Shown in pieces: positions 56,253-64,000 of a stretch of 64,000 nucleotides of DNA (within the stretch, counting starts at the first letter, position 1; each line of letters opens with the position of its first letter). Source of the stretch: Melioribacter sp051488685 (lineage in GTDB: Bacteria > Bacteroidota > Ignavibacteria > Ignavibacteriales > Melioribacteraceae); assembly GCF_051488685.1 (NCBI RefSeq), contig NZ_JBPSEH010000002.1, positions 354,061 to 418,060 of the forward strand, written 5' to 3'. The position numbers were made by a program, and so were the translations under genes. The notes below the pieces were generated by a model. The model searched no databases and was not told the DNA's origin. It was given only the letters and a program-made list of their open reading frames with translations.

Positions 56253-57323
56253 TCAAAACAAATTCTTAAGCGGAGAGATTCCCAATCCCGGAAAATTATT
56301 CAATAAAAATTTACCATTTGAAAATTCGTGTCCTTCAAACGGATCGTTATTAATCAAAAGGTTACCATCCAGATCGATATAATCTGCAAGTTGAGCCAGT
56401 TGTAATGCAGCGGAAATACCACACGAAGTTTCTGTCATACAGCCAAGCATCACTTTTTTATTCATTAATCTTGCCGCTTCGATTAGCTTGAAAGTATAAT
56501 TAATTCCACCGCACTTCATCAGTTTAAAATTGAATCCATCGTAAAACGCTCCGACTCTTTCGATATCCTCAAGGTTTCTTATCGATTCGTCCGCTATAAT
56601 CGGCAAGGACGAATTACCTTTCAATGACTCGATTACTTCATCTTCACCTGCTGGTACTGGTTGTTCAACGAGAATTACGTTGTTTTCCTCAAGCCATGCC
56701 AGGAAATCATTAAAAAAGCCAATACCCAGCTTACCGTTCTCAGATGAATCGTCTTTGATACCTCCCCACGCTTGATTTAAATCTACATAGAGGGGTTTAT
56801 CTGTTGCCTGTCTTATAATGCGAATAATTTCTTTATTGTGGTTATGTTTTTTCCCGAGTTTTATTTTATAAATGTCGAAGCCGACGGCATCTTTGATTTT
56901 TCGTTCAATCATTTCTGGACTATCGAGCCCAATTGTATATGAAGTTTTTATTTCTTTCTTATCGAGGAGGTTATAAAATTCTCTTACAGGTTTATTAAGT
57001 TTTTTCCCGAGATAGTCGTGCAATGCAATATCGACTGAGGCCAGAGCAGTTCTATTAAAATTGGCTTTTTCATTGAGTGAATTGAGATAATCAATCAATT
57101 GATTGAATTCCGATATTTCAGAAATTTCGAGTCCTTTTATAAAATTAATAACACTTTCCTGGTTTTCCTTCATATACTGGGGTAAGCTTGCTTCGCCGTA
57201 GCCGACAATATTGTCATTGTCCTCCACTTTTACGAGAACAGCTGGCGTTGTATTTCTTGAATAGTAAGAAATATTAAATTGGTCTTTAAGAGACAGTGTA
57301 AATTTTTTTGTGGTAATTTTCAT
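56253..57323 (-). CDS. enolase-superfamily dipeptide epimerase-like enzyme
   Basis: 356 residues from the ATG at 57323; an upstream extension to 57437 lacks family sequence. The catalytic Lys pair is in YKIKLGKKH and the opposite Lys in NFKLMKCGG. Metal ligands are in YVDLNQAW, LVEQPVPAG and ADESIRNLE. The pattern fits L-Ala-D/L-Glu epimerases (YkfB type), which recycle cell-wall dipeptides; specificity within the family is not certain. It ends 26 bases before the fatty acid hydroxylase gene. Confidence 0.82.
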   Translation of the reverse strand: MKITTKKFTLSLKDQFNISYYSRNTTPAVLVKVEDNDNIVGYGEASLPQYMKENQESVINFIKGLEISEISEFNQLIDYLNSLNEKANFNRTALASVDIALHDYLGKKLNKPVREFYNLLDKKEIKTSYTIGLDSPEMIERKIKDAVGFDIYKIKLGKKHNHNKEIIRIIRQATDKPLYVDLNQAWGGIKDDSSENGKLGIGFFNDFLAWLEENNVILVEQPVPAGEDEVIESLKGNSSLPIIADESIRNLEDIERVGAFYDGFNFKLMKCGGINYTFKLIEAARLMNKKVMLGCMTETSCGISAALQLAQLADYIDLDGNLLINNDPFEGHEFSNGKFLLNNFPGLGISPLKNLF

Positions 57324-57340
57324 AAAGGAAAAATAGCAGA

Positions 57341-57372
57341 AACGAAGGTCACACAAAAGTGCAACCTTCGTT
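57341..57372. terminator. hairpin with T run downstream of the small membrane peptide
   Basis: Arms of 14 bases (AACGAAGGTCACAC and its complement with two G-T pairs) enclose AAAA. The plus strand ends in TTTTT, and the minus strand has only a short T run. It lies between the 30-residue peptide gene and the epimerase gene, so it may end the upstream T9SS-protein transcript. Confidence 0.6.
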
Positions 57373-57393
57373 TTTAATTTTATTTGATCTATG

Positions 57394-57486
57394 CTAACCG
57401 AAATAGGTTTGATGGCATGCGTAGAGCGCCAATCCAATAGCGGCTAACATGATAATAACAAAAATTGAGGCTCCTAATTTTCCCAT
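57394..57486 (-). CDS. 30-residue single-TM peptide
   Basis: From ATG 57486 to TAG 57394: MGKLGASIFVIIMLAAIGLA followed by LYACHQTYFG. GGAAGGG lies nine bases before the ATG, which begins 20 bases after the stop of the upstream T9SS protein gene, and a hairpin follows. The short TM helix and tidy signals suggest a real small membrane protein, but with one sequence and no comparison this cannot be proven. Confidence 0.5.
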   Translation of the reverse strand: MGKLGASIFVIIMLAAIGLALYACHQTYFG

Positions 57487-57506
57487 GACTTCAACCCTTC
57501 CGGAAA

Positions 57507-58418
57507 TTATTTCATTAAAATCATTTTTTTAACGGCTGTAAATTCACCGGCATCAATTTTGTAAAAATAGATACCTGCGGCGGCAGTATTACCATAATTG
57601 TCTTTCCCATTCCAGACGACTGAGTGATTTCCAGCCTGGAATTCTCTGTAGACAAGTGTTTTTACTTCCTGTCCAAGAACATTATATATCTTTAATGAAA
57701 TAAATTGTGATTTAGGTAGCGAGAATTTTATTACAGTTTCAGGATTAAACGGATTTGGATAGTTTTGTTCAAGAGCAAAATCTGCTGGCACTTCTCCGAG
57801 CGACTCTTCAAGATCTGTGACATTATCGCCTACCTTAAAGTAACCTGCTTCCGAATAATTCGAAACATCTCCATTGCCTGTCTTAGAACGTACACGCCAG
57901 TAGTACTCTCCAGGAGTCAAAGTCTCAACGGCTGCATGCAGCTGTGCCAGATTTTCAAAAGTTCTGGTATCGTTGAATTCGGATGTGCTCGATAATTCAA
58001 CATCATATTTCAACTCGGATTTTGAAGGTGCTGGCACAAACCAAGATAACATTGGTTTTGCAGTATTGATTACTACTCCACCTTTAGGCGAACCCACCAC
58101 TGGAACTACAGAGCTTGCCCCTGGATCGATAGTAAAACTAAATATTGTAGAATAAGGCGTGTAATTAGAACCAGAATAATAGCCTCTTACTCTCCAGTAA
58201 TATGTTGCACCGGGTGTAAGTCCAGTCAATTGATAAGAATAATTATTACCGACCGTACCAGGAGCTATAGTAACAGGACTACCAAAATTACTCTGTTGCG
58301 AGTATTGTATTTCGAATCCAGTTATTCCAAGATTAGAACCGTTTAGATACCAGTATAAAGTTACATCGTCATCATATACTATACTTGCATTGTTTGGAGC
58401 AGATGGAACAACCGTCAC
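57507..58418 (-). pseudogene. C-terminal part of an interrupted T9SS/FN3 secreted protein
   Basis: The 303-residue frame lacks a signal peptide and contains FN3-like modules (VTLYWYLNGSNLGITGFEIQY) and a T9SS sorting domain (LEQNYPNPFNPETVIKFSL, then GNTAAAGIYFYKI). It lies in the same frame as the gene upstream: between them is one TGA (58503-58505) and 28 sense codons (AVALYDGTNAPSHADYSQG). The expected residue at the TGA is Trp, as in sister modules (TYYWRV, TYYWKV). So a single TGG to TGA change splits the gene, unless it is a sequencing error. Confidence 0.75.
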
Positions 58419-58502
58419 CGTGCCACCTCCAACTACTGTGAATGAACCCTGAGAATAATCGGCATGCGACGGTGCATTTGTACCGTCATAAAGTGCAACA
58501 GC

Positions 58503-60662
58503 TCAGTAATATGTTGAACCGTAGGTTAAATCGGATGTAAATGTGTAAAACAAAGTATTAATATCATTAATTGTTACACTCCCATCATAAGTTGTGGCCC
58601 AATCTGCCGGCGCACTTCCTTCTTTCCACCTCACAATAAATCCGCTCCATCCTAAAGTGGAACCGTCTATGTACCAGGACAATGTAGGTCGAGCAGTGTA
58701 GACCGTGGGATTTCCAACAGGATATGAAGCTACTGCACTACTATATTGACCGCCTACGATTGTGAAACTTGCAGTAGAGCTCCATGCCGAAGCATTTGCT
58801 GGATTTCCATTTTCATATGATCTTACTTTCCAGTAATATGTTAAACCTGCCGTTAAACCAGTAACTTGATAATATAAATTACTGATATTTGTATAAGTCG
58901 GAGTACCGGTAAATGTATTTGTAGTATTAATTTCTATATCATAACGAAGTTCAGTTGATAGGCCTGCTACATACCAATAAAGAGTCGGTGAAGTTGTATA
59001 AACATCAACTCCGCCAATTGGATGAGATGGTACAGGTTGAAAGGCTGTTACAGTTGCTGCCGCATAAGTCGTAAAATCTGCTATGCTAGAATAATTCGTT
59101 TGTGTGTTGTAATTTGTTATAACCTGCCAGTAATAATGAGTATTTGCATCCAGATTCGAGGTAATTGTATAGAATAGATTCGCACCAGCATTGTATGACG
59201 AATATACTGCCTCGTCATCGAGCTTTGTATTATCTGGACCACTATTAGTTTTTGATATTAGCACTGTGTATGTAGCACCTGGTTCTGATTCAACCGTATA
59301 CCAGTATAATGTAGGTTGCAGGGTATAAACTGTAGCATTGCCGATAGGCCAGGATGGATAAGCTTCAACTGCGCCGCCTTTTGTAGTAAAAGAAAAGACG
59401 GAAGAATATTTAGCCACCCTATCCGAGAAATCAAATTTATTTGATACAGTTCCATCATCATAATAAGCAACTACTCGCCAGTAATATTTCGAGCTACCTT
59501 GCAATCCTGTCGCCGAATGATTCAATGTATTAATATTATCCACAAAAAAAGCAAAGTCAGTAGTTAATGAATTAGTGACATAATTATCTACTGCTGATGC
59601 CCATTCACTTTGAGTTGGAGCTGTATTTTTTTCAATGACCTGCAAAGAAAATTTCATTGAACCTACAGGAATTCCCAGATACCAGGAAAATAACAGTGGG
59701 TCATACTGAATTACTTCCATTGCATTTGATGGAAAAGATTGTGTAATCGTTAGATTACTCAAAGTTGTAAATGACCATACACTTGAAACAGCTCCATTAA
59801 CCGTCACACGCCAGTAATAAGTAGTGTTATTATTCAAAGGCATGCCAGCATCTGCTTCTGTAAAGTTGTAAGAACCGGCGGCAACAGACTTACTTGCAAC
59901 AATATTCGTGAAGAAATTATCTGTAGCTATTTCAATCAAATAAGTAGACGAGCCGTCGTAGTCCCATGAAAATTCCGGTTCAAGAGAAACTCCTGTTAGT
60001 GTATTTGCAGGCGATATCAATCCTGGCACAACCTTAAATGTTCTGCTGGTGGTCGTAACCGGCGTGTTATCCAGAGGTATATTAGAATCGTCGATTGTAA
60101 CATCCCATGTGTATGTACCAAAATCAAGATTTGCAGCAAATGTAAATGGACTTGTCTCAGTATTATTATACGTATATCCATTAGGTCCCGTAACATTGAG
60201 TGTAAATGTTACATTGCTGACTGTAGCAGAAGTACTCCATTGCAACGTGGGAGTTCTATCCATTAATTCCGCTCCATTTGCAGGACTATCGAGACTTAAT
60301 GTTGGAAAACCAGTCTTGAATGAATAATTATGCCATGAGCCGTCACCGCCTGACCCATCTATGTCAGTATCTCTAACTCTCCAGTAATAATTAGTATTGT
60401 AGTTGAGTGCAGGTAGTGACAAACTTGTCAATGCAGTATTGGAGGATGATGCCTCCGGGCTACCAAAACCAGGGTCATCATCGAATTCAACATCGTATGG
60501 ACCGTTGCCATTACCGTCGTCGAAGTCTGTCCAGGTTATTGAAGCTAAGCTTTGTGAAACACCGACCTGCCCATCAGTCGGCGAAATTGGTGTTTGTGCA
60601 TAATCTGTTGTTGAAAAAAACAAGATTATGCTCATTATAAAGCTGTATCGCAAATATCTCAT
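58503..60662 (-). CDS. N-terminal part of the interrupted T9SS/FN3 secreted protein
   Basis: 719 residues from the ATG at 60662 (AGAGG upstream), ending at the TGA described above. Signal peptide MRYLRYSFIMSIILFFSTTD, then repeated FN3-like modules with the motif TLYWY or TYYWRV. Cysteines are nearly absent. Without the C-terminal sorting domain the truncated product could be exported to the periplasm but not through T9SS. The intact gene would span 57507-60662 (about 1051 codons). Confidence 0.8.
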   Translation of the reverse strand: MRYLRYSFIMSIILFFSTTDYAQTPISPTDGQVGVSQSLASITWTDFDDGNGNGPYDVEFDDDPGFGSPEASSSNTALTSLSLPALNYNTNYYWRVRDTDIDGSGGDGSWHNYSFKTGFPTLSLDSPANGAELMDRTPTLQWSTSATVSNVTFTLNVTGPNGYTYNNTETSPFTFAANLDFGTYTWDVTIDDSNIPLDNTPVTTTSRTFKVVPGLISPANTLTGVSLEPEFSWDYDGSSTYLIEIATDNFFTNIVASKSVAAGSYNFTEADAGMPLNNNTTYYWRVTVNGAVSSVWSFTTLSNLTITQSFPSNAMEVIQYDPLLFSWYLGIPVGSMKFSLQVIEKNTAPTQSEWASAVDNYVTNSLTTDFAFFVDNINTLNHSATGLQGSSKYYWRVVAYYDDGTVSNKFDFSDRVAKYSSVFSFTTKGGAVEAYPSWPIGNATVYTLQPTLYWYTVESEPGATYTVLISKTNSGPDNTKLDDEAVYSSYNAGANLFYTITSNLDANTHYYWQVITNYNTQTNYSSIADFTTYAAATVTAFQPVPSHPIGGVDVYTTSPTLYWYVAGLSTELRYDIEINTTNTFTGTPTYTNISNLYYQVTGLTAGLTYYWKVRSYENGNPANASAWSSTASFTIVGGQYSSAVASYPVGNPTVYTARPTLSWYIDGSTLGWSGFIVRWKEGSAPADWATTYDGSVTINDINTLFYTFTSDLTYGSTYY

Positions 60663-60833
60663 ATGCATCCTCTGAGATTGTTAATGATTTTTTTTGCTTG
60701 AACGAAAAATATTTTATTGGGATTATGAATAATATATCCCTTTTTCATAAATAAAAAATCAAATTATTTTAAAGAGACACCAAGCTACAGTATTTGTGAT
60801 AGTAGGCACACATATAAAAAACTATACCGTTCA

Positions 60834-63695
60834 TTATTTTATTAACAGCATTCTTTTTACTGCCTGATTGGAACCCGAAATCAATTTGTAGAAATAAACG
60901 CCACTGGCAACTTTATTCCCATAATTATCATCGCCATACCAAACCAGATTATACCTTCCAGGCGATAGTTCTTCCGAAATTAGCCTTTTTACTTCTTTAC
61001 CGAGAATGTCATATATAGTTAACATCACATGGTCTTTCTTACCAATAGAAAAACTGATGGACGTTTCAGGATTAAAAGGATTCGGGTAATTTTGATAAAG
61101 CTCAAAATTATAATTGATTACATCGTTCTCTTCGACAGCTGTTACATTGCTTACGGTTTTAAAGATACCAATAGAAGAATAGTCGGAAACTTTTCCCTCT
61201 TCTGTTTTTGAAATCACCCGCCAATAATATGTGTTATCAGGATACAACCCGTTTATTTCTACAAATGGTTTATCGAGTCCTCCGATAATATTTTTGTATT
61301 CGAAATTTGCGTCATGAGTGTATTCAACCTCATAAGTAAGCTTTGAATCGCTTTTTGTAGGGACGACCCATGATAAAACCACCGACGATGAAGAAATTGG
61401 CTGAGCATGATTTGGTGAACCGATCAGAGGAACAACGGCGAATGCTCCTGCATCAGTCGTAAAAGTTGCAATTGACGACCAGGGAGACTCCGATCCAGGA
61501 GAACCGGCAACTTTAGCTCGCACCTGCCAATAATAAGTTGTGCCTGCTGATAAACCTGAAAGAATATAAAAATTATTGTTTAAATCCGTTACAGTTGTTG
61601 GATTGAATAATTGGCCACCACCGTCCAGTGAAGTCGAGTAACGCAAATCATAATTGAGTGTGTATGCAGAGGAAGCATACCAATATAAAGTTGGTGAAAG
61701 TGTATAAACTATTGTCCCGCCCACTGGATAGGTTTGTGTCGGTACTGGAGCCCCTGTAGATGCAAACGACGGAATATTAAAAGATTCAACCGTAGACCAC
61801 GAAGATGGCGTTCCTCCGTCCCCTATTTTCGATCTTACACGCCAATAATATGTACCCCCATTCAAAGCAGAAGGCAACATGAAATAGAGATTTTCGATCC
61901 AGCCTGAATTACCCATAGGTGTATCATCTAAATTTGAATCGTCATCCCATTCAACAAAGTATTTTAATCCGTCAATATAAGTAGTAATATACCAGTATAA
62001 AGTAGGTGGATTTATATAAGAATCATTACCACTTACAGGCCAGGAGGGAACGGGGATAGGTGGAGTTAAAGGAGGCGAACTGAAAATTTCAAAACTTTCT
62101 TCGCTGCTGGTTACTACATTAGTCGAAAATGTATTTGAAGTCGAAGCGTCAACAACATAATAATAAGTATTGCCGGGCGTTAAACTCGAAAGCGTTAGAT
62201 ATAAATTACTTGTAACACTGCTCGTTTCAGTATAGCTGCCCGACGACGTACCATATCGAACTCGATAATATAAACCTGGATAGTACGAATTAATATACCA
62301 GTAAATAGTAGGACTCTGGGTATATACCATCACTCCATTGGTGGGATAAGTGGCAACAGGTGCAGGAACTGCTTGAGTTGTAAATTGCCAAATATCTGAA
62401 TAACTAATAACAATACCTGTATTCGTTTTGCCAGTAATCCTCCATTTGTATGGTTGGCCTGGAATCAAAGAAGATGCGTCATAAGAATGGAATGTTCCGG
62501 TCAAATCGGCTGCTATGGTAATTGGTGATGAAAAATCCATATTATCGTCAATTTCGAGATCGAATTTCATTCCATATTTTGTTGTATACCAGCTAAAATA
62601 GATTGTCTGCAATGTAAGTACTGATAAATTGGCAGGAAGAGTTGGAACTGGAATGTAAGGAGTAGCTTTTATAATATCTCTACCGCTGGTAGTTCTGCCA
62701 GCATTGGAAGTCATAATAATTTCACCATTAGGGCCTTGAAAATGAGAACCAACAAAGTTCCATTGCCCTGAACTACCATTATATTGAGCACCTGTTAAAT
62801 CCATCAAAAAATTACCTGCATTATCATAAAGATGAATATCTTTCGTAGACATTACTGTAACAGCAATATATTGATTGTCACGTCCTGTCCAGTAGCCCCA
62901 ATAGCTGTCGACGATAGGTGTAAAACCCAGATCTTTAACCCAGCTACTTCCATTAAAAGTAAGTGTATGAGTAGTATTGATAGGTTCAGCAGTAGTTTCA
63001 CCTGACCAATAGAGTATTACGGTTCCATCTTCATTTGATATCGGTTCGTATTCTTTATAATTAGAAGTGTTAGTTATATTTGTTCGTGTAGTACCATCCC
63101 ATATAAAAAGATCGGCACCACCTCCAGCGCCATAATCCCAGAATATAATTGATGTTGTACTTGAGCCCAGGAAATCGGGATTGGCCACATCATCACTTCC
63201 TGTAGGTTCATAAACAGCGGTAGTTATGCCACTGGCTAATTCATACTTTAGCACTCTATTATTTGTGGATACATTCCTTTCTACATAACCGATATATAAT
63301 CCATCGTCGCTCCAGAATGGATTTCCATAAGTTGGCCCATTATTATAATCTGAATTACCTGCGGAAATAATTGTTTCCCCGCTACCATCTGAATTCATAA
63401 GAACAATTTCTACTCTTCTAATTGGACCATCGTCATAATATTTTTGTGCTACAATTTTTGAACCATCAGTACTAAGTCCTGCTTGCGTGTAATTCACATT
63501 AGCTGGAGCCGTTACAAGAGGATTAAATGTATAGAATTGATTATTGAATTGCGGCGAGCCGTAACTACTAACCGAGCGTAAAAAATTTTTTACCGGTTGT
63601 TCAACCGCATTTTGCTGGTCGTGTGTTTTAAAACTTTTATTCTGCGCTACTATTAGAACAGACAGAATAAAAAAGAGAAAAACTCCCTTTTTCAT
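60834..63695 (-). CDS. T9SS-secreted protein: TolB-like propeller, FN3 repeats and sorting domain
   Basis: 953 residues from the ATG at 63695, with GAGGG upstream. Signal peptide MKKGVFLFFILSVLIVAQNK. The first ~340 residues resemble a TolB/PD40 propeller (DGSKIVAQKYYDD, MNSDGSGETIISAGN, NPFWSDDGLYIGYV). About five FN3-like modules follow with PTLYWY or TYYWRV. The end is a T9SS type A domain (LYQNYPNPFNPETSISFSI). Likely a surface or released protein; no enzyme motif seen. It is a tandem relative of the interrupted gene downstream. Confidence 0.85.
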   Translation of the reverse strand: MKKGVFLFFILSVLIVAQNKSFKTHDQQNAVEQPVKNFLRSVSSYGSPQFNNQFYTFNPLVTAPANVNYTQAGLSTDGSKIVAQKYYDDGPIRRVEIVLMNSDGSGETIISAGNSDYNNGPTYGNPFWSDDGLYIGYVERNVSTNNRVLKYELASGITTAVYEPTGSDDVANPDFLGSSTTSIIFWDYGAGGGADLFIWDGTTRTNITNTSNYKEYEPISNEDGTVILYWSGETTAEPINTTHTLTFNGSSWVKDLGFTPIVDSYWGYWTGRDNQYIAVTVMSTKDIHLYDNAGNFLMDLTGAQYNGSSGQWNFVGSHFQGPNGEIIMTSNAGRTTSGRDIIKATPYIPVPTLPANLSVLTLQTIYFSWYTTKYGMKFDLEIDDNMDFSSPITIAADLTGTFHSYDASSLIPGQPYKWRITGKTNTGIVISYSDIWQFTTQAVPAPVATYPTNGVMVYTQSPTIYWYINSYYPGLYYRVRYGTSSGSYTETSSVTSNLYLTLSSLTPGNTYYYVVDASTSNTFSTNVVTSSEESFEIFSSPPLTPPIPVPSWPVSGNDSYINPPTLYWYITTYIDGLKYFVEWDDDSNLDDTPMGNSGWIENLYFMLPSALNGGTYYWRVRSKIGDGGTPSSWSTVESFNIPSFASTGAPVPTQTYPVGGTIVYTLSPTLYWYASSAYTLNYDLRYSTSLDGGGQLFNPTTVTDLNNNFYILSGLSAGTTYYWQVRAKVAGSPGSESPWSSIATFTTDAGAFAVVPLIGSPNHAQPISSSSVVLSWVVPTKSDSKLTYEVEYTHDANFEYKNIIGGLDKPFVEINGLYPDNTYYWRVISKTEEGKVSDYSSIGIFKTVSNVTAVEENDVINYNFELYQNYPNPFNPETSISFSIGKKDHVMLTIYDILGKEVKRLISEELSPGRYNLVWYGDDNYGNKVASGVYFYKLISGSNQAVKRMLLIK

Positions 63696-63701
63696 TTGCA
63701 C

Positions 63702-64000
63702 CCTCTGTCTTTTATTAAAAAATATATTTAATATTATCTTACTTTCGACCCGGAACCATCAGGAGGATAGATAATATTTTTTCGGCTGGTGATGAAATCT
63801 ACTGTTATTTGATACTAATGTCAAGAATTATTTTTTAAAAAAATAATTAACAATTATTAACGCATACGACTTTACGGCATTTGTATCTTCCATCCATAAA
63901 AAAACTAATCTTACTTACTCATTGAAACCTCTGAAAAATTATCCAGAATTTAAAAACTTTTTAATGAAAAGCGTTGTAAGAGAATAAACAAAAAAGAGGA
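63702..64000. other. non-coding end of window with a stem upstream of the T9SS gene
   Basis: No gene seen in these 299 bases. A perfect 10-bp inverted repeat, AATATTATCT (63730-63739) and AGATAATATT (63769-63778), encloses 29 bases including CCTGATGGTTCCGGG on the minus strand. It lies 34 bases upstream of the ATG of the T9SS protein, so it may be a 5' UTR stem; it does not match a riboswitch core that I know. Confidence 0.4.

Noticed and set aside
58503..58505. TGA as selenocysteine or reassigned Trp codon
   Set aside because: Sister modules have TGG, TGA ends other genes here normally, and no SECIS-like hairpin was seen; a point mutation is simpler.

Overview
The window reads as a chromosomal segment of a low-GC Gram-negative bacterium of the Bacteroidota/Chlorobiota side, most likely Ignavibacteriota (Melioribacter/Ignavibacterium-like). 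This is inferred from several things: two secreted proteins end in a PNPFNPET-type type IX secretion (T9SS) sorting domain; TAnnTTTG promoter-like boxes occur; the branched-chain 2-oxoacid dehydrogenase E1 alpha and beta halves are fused; and GltX and GlnS occur together. No tool was run, so the taxonomy is an inference.

Region by region. 1-3940 (minus): a MacAB-TolC-like efflux operon, with the permease cut by the window edge. 4027-8876 (minus): cca, a membrane-bound HExxH/TPR protein and murA, overlapping end to end. 8884-10791: a Ser/Thr kinase with a Ycf48-like outer domain. 10956-15232 (plus): tRNA-Leu(UAG), tig, clpP and an S9 dipeptidyl-peptidase. 15304-20808: a triple-receiver signalling protein and gltX (plus), then glnS (minus), with a shared terminator between gltX and glnS. 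21407-24228: an AT-rich gap, then a CRISPR array of 25 repeats without cas genes. The leader-distal end of the array is invaded by GC-rich palindromic modules; the presumed leader is on the right.

24229-32518 (minus): branched-chain 2-oxoacid metabolism. A four-gene VorB-type ferredoxin oxidoreductase lies downstream of lipB-E1-E2-lipA, so a ferredoxin-linked and a lipoyl-dependent route sit side by side with the genes that make lipoate. Between the two units is a small Leu/Ile-rich reading frame running into a terminator hairpin, a candidate attenuator. 32621-39806: nth, a sensor kinase, a phosphohexomutase, a sugar aminotransferase, a peptide transporter and ogt.

39838-53768 (minus): a probable exopolysaccharide locus in two transcription units. 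One is GT2 synthase, small membrane protein, deacetylase-like protein, FN3 lipoprotein and hybrid histidine kinase. The other is KaiC-like ATPase, TPR plus beta-barrel outer-membrane protein, and SGNH hydrolase. The first gene of each unit carries the same 22-base element (one mismatch) about 24 bases before its start codon, which suggests co-regulation. 53904-57323: a GH9 glycosidase, a fatty-acid-hydroxylase-family protein and a dipeptide-epimerase-like enzyme. 57394-63695: a 30-residue membrane peptide and two T9SS/FN3-type secreted proteins, one interrupted by an in-frame TGA where its sister repeats have Trp.

The most unusual items are the palindrome-CRISPR mosaic, the putative vor attenuator, the duplicated promoter-like element over the exopolysaccharide locus, and the KaiC-like protein with a GGDEF-like tail.
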